From the NCBI GenBank assembly GCA_903909435.1, contig CAIVVT010000330.1:1-52249 (forward strand): a stretch of DNA of 52,249 nucleotides, in the 5' to 3' direction. This document shows, in pieces, positions 43,201 to 52,179 of the stretch. Positions within the stretch are counted from its first letter, which is position 1. Each line of letters begins with the position of its first letter. The position numbers and the translations under genes are program-made. Under the pieces are notes generated by a model. The model was not told where the DNA came from. It saw only the letters and a program-made list of their open reading frames with translations, and made no database searches. The stretch is from an uncultured Acidobacteriia bacterium (GTDB taxonomy: Bacteria; Acidobacteriota; Terriglobia; Bryobacterales; Bryobacteraceae).

Positions 43201-43602
43201 CATGTGCCGCAGATTGATCCGCAAAGACACTATGCTGGCCCGGTCCCAGTTCACGTAGTAGCCGAAAACCACCGGAGCAGCGGGCGCCACGGGAGCCGCC
43301 GTGCGCGGCCGCAACACCGGCGAATTCGACCGCACGTACTTCACGTCCTTGGCCGCCTTGCTGAGTTCGAACGGCACGTTCTTGACCGGTTTCTCGCCGC
43401 GCATGATGCCCTTTACTTCTTGAAACCCGAGGTCGTGCCGGGCCTCCGGCAGCCCCAGTACGGGCAGGTGCGGGCTGGTCGCCGCGGCGATAACCAGCAG
43501 CAGCAAAAGCACTGACAGAATAGCGGCAAGCCCCGCGAATACGCGGCGGGAGCGTGCCCATCGCGCGCCACTTGGGTCATGAAATACGAACGAGCTACCC
43601 AT
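40276..43602 (-). CDS. Trifunctional GH18-like / NodB polysaccharide deacetylase / GT2 synthase membrane protein
   Basis: This 1108-aa fusion starts with a membrane anchor (about 20-42). A GH18/YaaH-like barrel follows at about 110-420 (GYYVNWD, FAGVNIDLEQV with the catalytic Glu, DYIVPMVYDE). A NodB deacetylase lies at about 490-690, with TFDDGPD, GNHTYSHP, FRPPYN, DPQDWR and ILLHDGG all intact. After two membrane helices comes a processive GT2 domain (VSVVLAAYNEE, AVDADTLF, AEDTDLTLALRRKGY, KQRFRWSFG for QxxRW) with C-terminal helices. It could make, deacetylate and trim a beta-linked GlcNAc-type polymer. It starts 6 bp after rarA, an odd partner. Confidence 0.92.
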   Translation of the reverse strand: MGSSFVFHDPSGARWARSRRVFAGLAAILSVLLLLLVIAAATSPHLPVLGLPEARHDLGFQEVKGIMRGEKPVKNVPFELSKAAKDVKYVRSNSPVLRPRTAAPVAPAAPVVFGYYVNWDRASIVSLRINLRHMTHLVTEWLTLKNARGDLEDETDNTVVAIAKQGHLPILAMVTNYRDGWQAGDVHKLLNSRDARENLIDNIHGNLEEHGFAGVNIDLEQVRKGDRDKLIDFMRELHMKLKPEGYLVTQSIPVDDPAYDGRRLAEFNDYIVPMVYDEHYQSGEPGPVASEPWFEEQLNHVLKVLPPEKTVIALGGYGYDWVIGEEGGTEVSHGDVMAAAHSSQGAIEYDANVKNPVLRYTLDGKRHETWFLDGVTGMNELLDARIWGVRGVALWRLGGEDPTLWQVLSGTSWPDENSAAGKLKRLTVGQSVTQYGEGEVLRVTATPQEGSRNVWREHGGDFLEQYQSIPSYYVLENVGAHKDRELSITFDDGPDARYTPRILDILKATSVPAAFFIVGVNAEAVPALVGRIYQDGHLLGNHTYSHPNVAMITAERTNLELDATLRLIEHMTGRSTILFRPPYNADSEPQTPDELIPIVRAQQRGYLTIGERIDPQDWRIGVNASEIVSEVMNEIDDGNVILLHDGGGDRTATIDALPEIIERCRAKGYRFVSLGDLIGKSRDDLMPVPPVDEKRWADLEGQAFDMKGMFLRWIGRLFLAAIYLTGARSIIYAILAIIQKFVARHRHFDATFAPPVSVVLAAYNEEKVIVRTIESLLASNYPELEIVVVDDGSKDRTMELLQRVALRERRVRAFTKPNGGKSAALNMAIREAKHELLVAVDADTLFAKETIRELVKHFSDPRVAAVSGNAKVGNKQKWITRFQSIEYIYGFNLDRRALDLVNGIPVVPGAVGAWRKSLVLEEGGFGHDTLAEDTDLTLALRRKGYTIRYEEKAIAYTEAPEDTASLRKQRFRWSFGTLQAAWKHRGALFNPKYGSLAFITLPNIWLFQVALSVLAPFADIAMVFTLIAGNWHVVLLYYFAFFLVELLSGCVAYALEEENPKDLLLLFFQRLFYRQLMHEVLLKSLLFALRGRLVGWGKLERTASVQAG

Positions 43603-43608
43603 ATGCGA

Positions 43609-44976
43609 TTAGCTGGTCTGTCCTTTTCTAGCTTCGGACGCCACCGGGATCGCCGGCGCTGGATCAGGCTTTGAACTGCCGCCGGAAGCCGACGGCTCGC
43701 CCGCACGGCGCCGGCGAATCTCAATCAAACGCTCAGCGATTCGGGACTCCATCCCGCGCTGAGTGGGTTGGTAAAACTGGGTTCCGGCCAATGCTTCGGG
43801 CAAGCACTCCATCTGTGGAAGGGCATCCGCAACCTGATGCGCGTGCTGGTATCCCTGGCCATAGCCCCACTCTTTCATGGCTCGCGTCGGAGCGTTGCGC
43901 AACTGCATCGGCACGGGTTCAGGAGGCGCCACATGCACTAACTCTCTAGCCTTGTTTAATGCCTGGTAGGCCGCATCCGACTTTGGCGCGACCGCCAGGT
44001 AGATAGCAACTTGCGCCAGCGCCTGGTCGCCTTCCGGCACGCCCAGGAAATGCACCGTCTGCATGCAGGCAATTGCCTGTTCCACCGCTCTTGGGTCGGC
44101 CAGGCCGATATCCTCCACGGCCATCCGCACCAGCCGGCGAGCCAGGTACATGCGGTCCTCGCCACCTTCGAGCATGCGCGACAGCCAGTAGAGCGCGGCG
44201 TCGGGGTCGGAGGAGCGTACCGATTTGTGGAGCGCCGATACCAGGTTGAAGTGCTCTTCCCCGCCCTTGTCGTAGAGTTGCATCCTGCGCTGAACGGCGT
44301 CCTCGACTGACTGCGCTTGCAGCACGCCGTCAGTCGATGCAGAGCCTGCAAGCTCAAGCACGTTGTAAGCTGTGCGCGCGTCTCCGCCGGCATAGTAGGC
44401 GATCTGCTCCAGCAACTCGTCGTGTGCTTGCAGGCCAAGCACCGGCAGCGCCCGACGCAGCAGCGTGACGGTCTCCTCCACCGTCAGGCTTCGCAAGGCG
44501 TAGACCTTCGATCGGGACAGCAGCGCGGAGATCACCTCAAACGACGGGTTCTCCGTGGTCGCACCGATCAGAATGACATCGCCGCGCTCGACGTAGGGCA
44601 GGAACGCGTCCTGCTGTGCTTTGTTGAAGCGATGGATTTCGTCGACGAATAGAACCGTGCGGTAGCCCAGCCGGCGGTTGCGCTCGGCGTCGGACATCAC
44701 CGCCTTGATCTCCTTCATGCCGCTCAACACGGCGCTGAACGGGATGAAATGGGCCTTGGTCTGATTCGCGATCAACGTCGCCAGCGTGGTCTTGCCCACT
44801 CCAGGCGGCCCCCACAAGATGATCGAGGTGAGCCGGTCGTTTTCGATCTGCGAACGCAGCGGCTTGCCAGGACCGAGGATGTGCTCTTGCCCGACATACT
44901 CGTCCAGCGTCGCCGGCCTCATGCGCTCGGCGAGCGGGCGGCCCGGATCCGCAATTGGCTGATCGAAGAGATTCAA
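43609..44976 (-). CDS. rarA: RarA/MgsA replication-associated AAA+ ATPase
   Basis: This 455-aa protein has PLAERMRPATLDEYVGQEHILG, Walker A WGPPGVGKTT, Walker B VLFVDEIHRFNKAQQD, sensor 1 IGATTENPSFEV, sensor 2 GGDARTAYNVLE and the C-terminal tetramerisation domain (DPDAALYWLSRMLEGGEDRMYLARRLVR). RarA acts at stalled replication forks. The start is the TTG at 44976, overlapping the preceding stop as TTGA; the longer in-frame region upstream is antisense-like. The last 40 residues are a Ser/Pro/Gly-rich tail. Confidence 0.93.
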   Translation of the reverse strand: MNLFDQPIADPGRPLAERMRPATLDEYVGQEHILGPGKPLRSQIENDRLTSIILWGPPGVGKTTLATLIANQTKAHFIPFSAVLSGMKEIKAVMSDAERNRRLGYRTVLFVDEIHRFNKAQQDAFLPYVERGDVILIGATTENPSFEVISALLSRSKVYALRSLTVEETVTLLRRALPVLGLQAHDELLEQIAYYAGGDARTAYNVLELAGSASTDGVLQAQSVEDAVQRRMQLYDKGGEEHFNLVSALHKSVRSSDPDAALYWLSRMLEGGEDRMYLARRLVRMAVEDIGLADPRAVEQAIACMQTVHFLGVPEGDQALAQVAIYLAVAPKSDAAYQALNKARELVHVAPPEPVPMQLRNAPTRAMKEWGYGQGYQHAHQVADALPQMECLPEALAGTQFYQPTQRGMESRIAERLIEIRRRRAGEPSASGGSSKPDPAPAIPVASEARKGQTS

Positions 44977-45773
44977 GCCTGTTCCCGTTGGCGCGCCGCT
45001 TCGTAGAGCACGATTGCCCCGGCCGTGGCCGCATTCAACGACTCCACCGAGCGCGTGGGAATGGTGAGAGCCTTGGAATACTGCCCCAATTCCGCCGAGA
45101 TTCCACGCGATTCGCTGCCTACTGCGATGCCGCAAGCCGCCGCCAGATCGGCTTCACCCAGAGGCAGGCCTGCCTCCACCAACGTAGTCCATAGCGGCAA
45201 ACTGCGGCGAGTGAACGCCGCGATAGCCTCGGCGGTTGTCAGCAGGTCGATCACCGGCAGGCGGAAGAGACTTCCGGCGGAGGCGCGCAGTGCCTTCGGA
45301 TTCCACGGGTTGACGCAGCCCTTCAGCAGCAGCACCCCAGTTGCGCCGAAGGCTTCCGCCGAGCGGATCAGCGTGCCCGCATTGCCCGGATCCTGAATGC
45401 CCTCAAGGACCAGCACGAGCGCGCGACTCGTGAACAAATCGTCTTCGCTCCAGGCAGGGGGACGCACCAGCGTAATCAGGCCTTGGGAGTTTTCAGTGCT
45501 TGAGAAATCCCGAAAAAGCGCCTCGGAAGTGGTCAAAAAACGAGTCTTTTCCGCATCTTTGGCCAGCCCCGCCGCAGCTGAAATGGCCGACTCGGTGGCC
45601 AGGATAACGGGGATCTCCAAACCGCTCCGCAATGCCTCTTCCAGCAGGTGAAACCCCTCGGCTACGCACAACCCGTCGTTGGTCACCCCCCCGCGAGTCA
45701 CCGCGCGGCGAACCTCCTTGAGGATGGGATTATGGGCACTGGTGATTTGCTCTAGGCGCGCAAGGTAATTCAT
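44973..45773 (-). CDS. TrmH/SpoU-family RNA 2'-O-methyltransferase
   Basis: This 266-aa SPOUT-class enzyme has an N-terminal RNA-binding domain (SAHNPILKEVRRAVTRGG). Three motifs follow: LEGIQDPGNAGTLIRSAEAFG, GIAVGSESRGIS and LTIPTRSVESLNAATAGAIVLYEAAR. It methylates the ribose of tRNA or 23S rRNA; the exact site cannot be told from sequence. Its stop overlaps the rarA start (TTGA), so both come from one transcript, with the trifunctional protein and dipeptidase following. Confidence 0.9.
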   Translation of the reverse strand: MNYLARLEQITSAHNPILKEVRRAVTRGGVTNDGLCVAEGFHLLEEALRSGLEIPVILATESAISAAAGLAKDAEKTRFLTTSEALFRDFSSTENSQGLITLVRPPAWSEDDLFTSRALVLVLEGIQDPGNAGTLIRSAEAFGATGVLLLKGCVNPWNPKALRASAGSLFRLPVIDLLTTAEAIAAFTRRSLPLWTTLVEAGLPLGEADLAAACGIAVGSESRGISAELGQYSKALTIPTRSVESLNAATAGAIVLYEAARQREQA

Positions 45774-45851
45774 CTTCTTCCATTAACGCTCAGTTCTAGT
45801 CCCAACGCGGGGCACGTCTCCAAGCCGGGCGCTATATGATCGATAAGTACA

Positions 45852-46436
45852 ATGCGTAGGTGGTGGTGGTTGCTGCTCGTTCCGGCGGCGTGGATCGCAA
45901 ACACTCTTGGCGGTTTCGTTGTCGAGATCGAGAGGCAATCGAAAGTTGACGAGGCCCGCAAGGCGGACGTGATCGTTGTGCTCGGCGCCGCCGAGTATAA
46001 CGGGCGGCCGTCCCCGGTGCTGCGTGCGCGCCTGGATCACGCGCTCGAGTTGTGGCGAGCGGGCTATGCGCCGCGCCTGATGACGACCGGCGGAGCCGGC
46101 GGGGATCCACGCTACACCGAGGGCATCGTCGGCCGCGACTACCTGGTGCAGCATGGCGTTCCGCTCGAGGCGATCATCGTTGAAGAAGAGGGCGAAACAA
46201 CCGTTCACACCATCACGGCCGTCAGCGAGATCATGCGCCGAATGAGCCTTAAGTCGGCCATCCTGGTGAGCGACGGCTACCATATCTTCCGCGCGAAGAA
46301 GATGTTGCAGAGCCAGCGGATGGCGGTCTACGGCTCTCCGCGCGCCAACAAGCCGGGAAATCGCTGGCTCGAACTCTGGCTCGCAATCAGGCAAGCCTTC
46401 GGTTACATGGTCTGGCAAGCCGGCCTCAACGTTTAG
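45852..46436 (+). CDS. YdcF/DUF218-family membrane-anchored protein
   Basis: This 194-aa protein has a short N-terminal hydrophobic anchor (WWWLLLVPAAWIANTLGG). The DUF218 fold follows: VIVVLGAAEYNGRPSPVLRARLDHALELW, PRLMTTGGAGG, EEEGETTVHTITAVSEIM and AILVSDGYHIFRAKKML. Relatives (YdcF, SanA) bind nucleotides and have been tied to envelope integrity and vancomycin sensitivity, but no reaction is agreed. It is divergent from the methyltransferase gene and single. Confidence 0.85.
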   Translation: MRRWWWLLLVPAAWIANTLGGFVVEIERQSKVDEARKADVIVVLGAAEYNGRPSPVLRARLDHALELWRAGYAPRLMTTGGAGGDPRYTEGIVGRDYLVQHGVPLEAIIVEEEGETTVHTITAVSEIMRRMSLKSAILVSDGYHIFRAKKMLQSQRMAVYGSPRANKPGNRWLELWLAIRQAFGYMVWQAGLNV

Positions 46437-46655
46437 CACCTCTAGTTTACCGGCAGTTCCACTGCCGCAGCGCCGCCGCAAGGGGTCCATCAATGCGACG
46501 AAATTGGTCTACACTATCCAAAGCCTTGGTGCCCGGCCGCCTGCCCATTACCCGCCCGAAGCGGGCGCTCAGAAACGCCGGGGAGAAAGCATGGGACGGG
46601 CTCGCAGCATAAGTTGAAGTCCGGTCTGGGGAGTTCGCGACGGAGGAGTTGACGT

Positions 46656-49600
46656 ATGGCTGAGCCATCGGGCGAGGAGAAACTGGAACTCGCTTTGTCG
46701 GTTGCCGACAAAGCGCAGGTCGATGCGGCAATCGCAGCGCTCAGCGGCTTCGCCGAGCCGAAACTGCGGAGAGTCCTTCGTCCGCACTGGGAAGACCCTG
46801 CGGGCGCACCGGAAGGTGATTCCGTCGTCCTGCGCCAGGGCTTCGATTCTGCCCTGAACCAACTCGCCGCGCTGGAACTCGGCGTCTCCACGGGCTATCT
46901 GGGTCACGCCGACGCTGCCGGCGAAGTCAAGCATCAACTAAGAAAGTTGCTCGAGTCCCGCGCCGTGGCGCGGTTCATTGATGACTACGACTACTTCCAG
47001 GTTCGATTCCTGATGAACAGGATCAATCAGAAAGACTTCAAGCTGCCGCGATTGCCCGACCTGCCGGCTCTCAAATCGAACCCCGAGCTCGACGAGATTG
47101 TCACAGCGTTCTTCGAGCAGACCATCGCGCTACAGGACGACAGTGACGTGCGGCAGTTGTTTCTGTTCCTTGATGACCGCGCCCCAGGGGTTACCGAAAA
47201 GGGGACCCAGCACGAGCGCTTCCGGCACTGGCTCGCCGATGGCGGCTCCGAAACTGACGCCAAAGTGATTGAGTACTTCGCGACTCTGAAGCGCGCGGTG
47301 TCGAAGTGGGTAATAGCCCGGTACGAAACTTATCTCAATCAGCCCGAACCCTTGCAGGCGCGCTTCGCGGTCTTCGACATCTACTGGCTGCTAAAACTGT
47401 TCAACGCGGAAACCTCGACGTCCGGCGATGCCAGCTACTGTGGAACTTCCTGGATCACGCTGCTCGCCGAATCACCGCATTTCGCGGATAACCAGAACGA
47501 GCCTGATTACATTTACGAGATCGTGAAGACGGGCTACAAGCTGACCCGTGACGGCGTGCTCGAAGCGAGGCGCGTGCTGCGCCGCGCGTTGGGCCTGGCT
47601 TGCGATTGGATTCGCGGGGATGCCATTGAGGACGATTCGACGCGCGTTGGCCGCGCCCCCAAGCCGGAACATTTACCGGTCTCGTGGATCGAAGCTTTTC
47701 AGGCCGAATTGCGCGAGATCTTCGCCCATCGCGCTGAGCGCAACCTGGCGCATCCGCCCGCAGAGGACGGCGGCACGCGAGAGGCATTGAAGGTCCGGCA
47801 CGGCTTGATCGGGCTTGCTTTCTCGGGCGGTGGCATCCGCAGCGCAACCTTCAATCTCGGAATCTTGGAGGCGCTGAAGGAGAATGATCTGCTGCGCTTC
47901 GTTGACTACCTTTCCACGGTTTCAGGCGGCGGGTATATCGGTGGCTGGCTAGTCGCAAATGCCAAGCGCCGTGGGTACTGGATCCGGCGCGACGCAGACT
48001 GGCGGGACTCCGTAAAGCACCTGCGCGACTATTCAAACTACTTGTCTCCGCACCTCGGTTTTATGAGCCCCGACACGTGGACAATGTGGACCACCTTTCT
48101 GCGCAACACCTTGCTGGTTCAACTCCAGGTATTCCTCGCGATCATCACATGCCTGCTGATCCCATATCTGCTGCGGTTTCCTTTCTTCGGCCTGCTTGAG
48201 GCCAGCGGGAAATCACTTTACTTCACTCCGGAATTCCTGTCCGCCGTGCTTCTGGCAGTGGCCACAGGGTTGATCTGCCTCAGCATGTTGGCGCCGAGAA
48301 AGGAGTCGGATCGCGCCACTCGGCCGCATCCCGGCCGGTCCCGACGTTCAATCGCAATCGCTGTGTGCGTATTTGCTCCCGCCTCAATCACCGTGACCGC
48401 AGCACTATGGCGAGCCGCCGATGTGCTGTTGAACCATGGTCACACTTCCTTCGGCGACATCCTGGTTCAATTCGTGACCACCCCGGGAATGCGATTCGTG
48501 CACGTGGGCTGCTACTTGACCCTGTCGGCCCTTTCGTTCGCCAGTGTTTCGCGAACATGGAGGGGGTACGTCGCCATCGTACTCGCGCCGCTGGGCGCCA
48601 TGGCGGCAGTTGCGCTCCAAGTCACCGCCCTGCTCCTTGTCCTGCAGCGTTGGGTGTCGCATGCGCAATCGGATCATCCGGGACAAGTTCTAGGGGGCGG
48701 CTTTGAATCCGCCTTTGTCTTTGGCCCGGTTCTCGTGATCGCCGTCTTGTCGCTCTCGATCTACGTCCTGATTGGAATGCTGGGGAAGGCGTCGGACCGG
48801 CAGCCGAGAGAGTGGTGGAGCCGGTTCGGCGCATTGCTGTCGATTACGGGTGCCGGCTGGCTGGCCTTGAGCGTGTCGGCTGTCTATAGTCCTTTCTGGC
48901 TAGACAAAGGCGTTGAAGAACTCGCAGGCCTGGGCTGGATTCCAGTGCTCGGTTGGCTGGTGACCAGCGCCGGAAGCGTCCTTGCCGGAAAGAGCGGGGC
49001 TACCTCCGGAGGAGCCTCCGTAGACGGGCCGGCGAAATCGAAAAGCCTGCCGCTAGATTTATTGGCAGTAGGTGGACCGTTTGTAGCACTCGGTGGGTTG
49101 GTCATAGGGCTGTCATCCCTGTTGCACGCGGTGCTGCTCAAGGTCAGTTCAACTGCCGCGGGCGGTTCGTACTGGCAAGGGCTGCGCGACATTGATCTGA
49201 GTATCGTGCTCGCAGCACTCGCCGTCGTGATGGTGTTGGGCGTCGTGTTGACCTGGCGGCTCGACATAAACATCTTCAGCCTGAGCGAGTTTTACCGCAG
49301 CCGCCTCGTTCGTTGCTATCTTGGCGCCTCGCGTTCCAAGCGGAGCCCACACCCGTTCACCGGGTTTGACGAGCATGACGACATGGCGCTGGCGAGCTTG
49401 CGAACGGTGACGCCCGAACCCTGCGTTCAGGCGGAAGACGAGGCCAACGGCAGGGCTCCGTTCGCTGGTCCATTTCCAATCGTCAACTGCACACTGAATC
49501 TTGGCGGCTCATCCGACCTGGCGGTGAAGACGCGCCAGAGCGACTGCTTCACCATGACGCCGCTGCATTGCGGCTTCAACCACAAACGAACGGACGGCGG

Positions 49601-50777
49601 CCGGGTTGCCGCCGGTGGATACGCACCCACCGAACACTACTGCGGCCGTAAGGAAAGCCCGACGCTTGGCTTGGCCGTGGCTGTCTCCGGCGCTGCCGCA
49701 AGTCCGAACATGGGGTACCACACCTCGCCTCTCACGGCCTTCCTCATGACTGTGTTCAACGCGCGGCTCGGCTGCTGGTTCGCGAATCCAGCCCACGATC
49801 CGCCTGTCAGCCGCCTTTCGCCGCACTTCGCGTTTCCAAGCCTGCTCAAGGAACTGTTGGGCACGGCCGACGACGAGTCTTCCTTCGTGGACATTTCAGA
49901 TGGTGGGCACTTTGAGAACCTCGGCGTATACGAGTTGGTGCGGCGGCGCTGCCGCCTGATTATTGCATCGGATGCTGAGTGCGATCCAGATGTCGCCTTC
50001 GAAAGCCTGGGCAAACTGATCCGGATGTGCGAGGTGGACTTCGGAGCGAAGATCAAGATCGACGTCTCTTCCATCCGCCGAGACCGGCGAACGGGCCGCA
50101 GCAAGAGCCACTGTGCGGTGGGAACCATCGAGTATGGCAACTGCACCCTGGGAACGCTGATCTACATCAAAGCCTCACTGCTTGACGAAGAGAATACGGG
50201 AGTGCTTGAATACCATTCGAGCCATACAACCTTCCCACATGAGACGACGGCCAACCAGTTCTTCAGTGAGGACCAGTTTGAGAGCTATCGCCGACTTGGT
50301 TACGACTCAGCGAAGCGCACGTTCAGGGACGTCTCGCTCAAGAACATCAGCGCCCCTGAGTTGGAGAAGTTCGCGCGACAACTCACCGACATCTGGACGC
50401 CGGTAAAGAACCTGCCGGCCTCCTTCATCAGCAGCACCACCGCGCTGAGCAAGCTATGGGACGCACTGGGAACGGACCCGCTGCTGCTGAATCTCTCTAA
50501 CGAAATCATCAACCATACGCCGCCGCCGCCCGGGCCTCCGGGGATCGTCACGCCGCGAGAGTTCTACTTCTGCAACGAGATCATTCAACTTATGGAGAAT
50601 GTGCATCTCGACCTGAAGTTAGACGACACATGGGACGACCCGGACAATGCCGGTTGGAAAGACCTGTTCCTGAAGTGCTCGCGTTCGGCGACCTTCCGTA
50701 TCGTGTGGGAGAAGTCCAGCAGTACATATGGCAAACGCTTCCACTACTTCTGCCGGCGAAAGCTCAATTTGGAATAG
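46656..50777 (+). CDS. Very large patatin-like phospholipase with internal membrane domain
   Basis: This 1373-aa protein has an alpha-helical N-terminal region (1-385) of unknown fold. The patatin oxyanion motif GLAFSGGGIRSATFNLGIL lies near residue 387, with a nucleophile-type YLSTVSGGGYIGGW near 420. About ten membrane helices (roughly 480-870) interrupt the hydrolase fold. The patatin half resumes with the Asp-containing VDISDGGHFENLGVYEL near 1078, and a polar C-terminal tail follows. It probably hydrolyses membrane lipids. Patatins are usually 300-600 aa, and this insertion is the notable feature. GGAGGAG lies eight bases before the ATG. Confidence 0.82.
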   Translation: MAEPSGEEKLELALSVADKAQVDAAIAALSGFAEPKLRRVLRPHWEDPAGAPEGDSVVLRQGFDSALNQLAALELGVSTGYLGHADAAGEVKHQLRKLLESRAVARFIDDYDYFQVRFLMNRINQKDFKLPRLPDLPALKSNPELDEIVTAFFEQTIALQDDSDVRQLFLFLDDRAPGVTEKGTQHERFRHWLADGGSETDAKVIEYFATLKRAVSKWVIARYETYLNQPEPLQARFAVFDIYWLLKLFNAETSTSGDASYCGTSWITLLAESPHFADNQNEPDYIYEIVKTGYKLTRDGVLEARRVLRRALGLACDWIRGDAIEDDSTRVGRAPKPEHLPVSWIEAFQAELREIFAHRAERNLAHPPAEDGGTREALKVRHGLIGLAFSGGGIRSATFNLGILEALKENDLLRFVDYLSTVSGGGYIGGWLVANAKRRGYWIRRDADWRDSVKHLRDYSNYLSPHLGFMSPDTWTMWTTFLRNTLLVQLQVFLAIITCLLIPYLLRFPFFGLLEASGKSLYFTPEFLSAVLLAVATGLICLSMLAPRKESDRATRPHPGRSRRSIAIAVCVFAPASITVTAALWRAADVLLNHGHTSFGDILVQFVTTPGMRFVHVGCYLTLSALSFASVSRTWRGYVAIVLAPLGAMAAVALQVTALLLVLQRWVSHAQSDHPGQVLGGGFESAFVFGPVLVIAVLSLSIYVLIGMLGKASDRQPREWWSRFGALLSITGAGWLALSVSAVYSPFWLDKGVEELAGLGWIPVLGWLVTSAGSVLAGKSGATSGGASVDGPAKSKSLPLDLLAVGGPFVALGGLVIGLSSLLHAVLLKVSSTAAGGSYWQGLRDIDLSIVLAALAVVMVLGVVLTWRLDINIFSLSEFYRSRLVRCYLGASRSKRSPHPFTGFDEHDDMALASLRTVTPEPCVQAEDEANGRAPFAGPFPIVNCTLNLGGSSDLAVKTRQSDCFTMTPLHCGFNHKRTDGGRVAAGGYAPTEHYCGRKESPTLGLAVAVSGAAASPNMGYHTSPLTAFLMTVFNARLGCWFANPAHDPPVSRLSPHFAFPSLLKELLGTADDESSFVDISDGGHFENLGVYELVRRRCRLIIASDAECDPDVAFESLGKLIRMCEVDFGAKIKIDVSSIRRDRRTGRSKSHCAVGTIEYGNCTLGTLIYIKASLLDEENTGVLEYHSSHTTFPHETTANQFFSEDQFESYRRLGYDSAKRTFRDVSLKNISAPELEKFARQLTDIWTPVKNLPASFISSTTALSKLWDALGTDPLLLNLSNEIINHTPPPPGPPGIVTPREFYFCNEIIQLMENVHLDLKLDDTWDDPDNAGWKDLFLKCSRSATFRIVWEKSSSTYGKRFHYFCRRKLNLE

Positions 50778-50844
50778 GTGAGTCGTGGGGCAGGTCAACT
50801 AACTCGGAATGCGCACGGAAGCTGAGTTGAAAGGAAAAATGTAT

Positions 50845-51405
50845 ATGCGCAAGTTGATCGTTTTCAATCATGTGTCGCTGGATGGTTACTTTGTGGATGG
50901 CAAGGGCGACATGAGTTGGGCGCACAAGCAGGACCCGGAGTGGAATGCGTTTGCGCAGGAGAACGCAAGTGGTGGCGGCGAGTTGTTGTTCGGCCGGGTG
51001 ACCTACGAACTAATGGCCGGCTACTGGCCGACTCCGCTCGCGATGCAACATTTTCCTGGCGTGGCGGTAGGCATGAATAGCATGCCGAAGGTCGTGTTTT
51101 CGCGAACTATGGATCGGGCGGACTGGAACAACACGAAGTTAGTCAAGGGGGACATTGCGAAGGAAGTCAGCGCCATGAAGCAGCAATCCGGGCCGGGCAT
51201 GGCGATCCTTGGGAGCGGATCGATTGTTGCGCATTTGGCTCAGGTGGGACTGATCGACGAGTATCAAATGGTGGTGAACCCAGTCGCGTTAGGCGCGGGC
51301 CGCAGTCTATTTGAAGGCATCAAACAAACACTGCCGCTGAAGCTTGTCAAGACACGCGCCTTCGGCAACGGAAACGTCCTGCTGTGCTACCAGCCAGCGC
51401 TGTGA
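50845..51405 (+). CDS. RibD C-terminal/DHFR-fold reductase
   Basis: This 186-aa protein has the RibD_C signature: KLIVFNHVSLDGYFVDGKGDMSW, LLFGRVTYELMAGYW, VVFSRTMDRADWNNTKLV, MAILGSGSIVAHLAQVGLIDEYQMVVNPVALGAGRSLFEG. These YyaP/YwjB-like proteins bind NADPH in a dihydrofolate-reductase fold; their substrate is generally unknown. The ATG at 50845 has AAGGA nine bases upstream, better than 50809 or 50839. Confidence 0.88.
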   Translation: MRKLIVFNHVSLDGYFVDGKGDMSWAHKQDPEWNAFAQENASGGGELLFGRVTYELMAGYWPTPLAMQHFPGVAVGMNSMPKVVFSRTMDRADWNNTKLVKGDIAKEVSAMKQQSGPGMAILGSGSIVAHLAQVGLIDEYQMVVNPVALGAGRSLFEGIKQTLPLKLVKTRAFGNGNVLLCYQPAL

Positions 51406-51765
51406 CAACGCAGGCCGAGTGCGGGTGAATCACGCAACGGCCGCTTCAACCTCTTTGCCGCGAGCCTGAGAATGCGGCTTCATGGACCGGCAGTCATGCC
51501 GCCTCAGCGCCCCGGATACGTGAACGCACCTGGACATTTGTGTAGCTGCACAGCGTATTTTCAGCCCGCAGTTTTATGCTCCTGCCAGTCGATTATGTGG
51601 ATCAATACCGCCAAGTACGGATTATCATTGGAGACTGAATGCCGGACGGACACGGACATTGGTTGTCTTAACTGCGGAAACCGCCCGGGATGCCAGGATG
51701 CTTCAGAACAACGCGCCTAATTCGATCCGGAGTTCAATCACTGTGTAATCACGGAGGAATACTCG
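51406..51765. other. 360-bp gap, no convincing gene
   Basis: An 82-codon frame at 51472-51720 has odd cysteine-rich composition, no ribosome-binding site and no family motif. A near-palindrome TGTGTAGCTGCACA (51539-51552) and an AT-richer stretch at 51550-51660 may carry the promoter of the oxidase gene. Confidence 0.45.
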
Positions 51766-52179
51766 ATGCCCAGCGACACTGTCACGAACTGGTTTGGCGA
51801 CATCGTTTCGAACCCTCAGGTCGTCGTCGATGTTAACTCGGTCCAGGACATCATCAACGTCCTGACTAATCCAGTCCTGTACCCATCCCCGGTCCGCGCC
51901 GTGGGCTCCAACCACTCGACCACAGCTTGCGGCACCGCCCCGGGTGGCACAGTGATGCGGATGAAGATGAACCGAATCCTGAACGTCGCCAGCGACTCGT
52001 TGACCGTTGAGGCTGGAGCAATCCATATCGACTTAGCCCAAACACTAGCGAAACAGAATCTGCAATTCTACGTGAACACCGAAATCGGAAACTTGACGGC
52101 CGGGAGCGCGGCTTGCTGCGGAACGAAAGACTCCTCGTTCCCAGGAGAATATGGGCTCCTGTCCCCAAAGTGTAATTAG
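51766..52179 (+). pseudogene. N-terminal fragment of FAD-linked oxidase (BBE/lactone-oxidase type)
   Basis: The frame has a good ribosome-binding site (GGAGG). It encodes the start of a PCMH-type FAD domain: VDVNSVQDIINVL, VRAVGSNHSTTACGT, ILNVASDSLTVEAGAIHIDLAQTL, GNLTAGSAACCGTKDSSFPGEYG. Full members (gulonolactone or aldonolactone oxidase type) run to 400-600 aa. Here family-like sequence stops at GEYG (about 52152) and the frame ends eight residues later at TAG 52179, beside the tail of an opposing ORF. It looks truncated by an insertion or rearrangement. Confidence 0.65.

Noticed and set aside
51472-51720. 82-codon cysteine-rich frame
   Set aside because: No ribosome-binding site, no homologous pattern, irregular composition; listed only within the gap entry.
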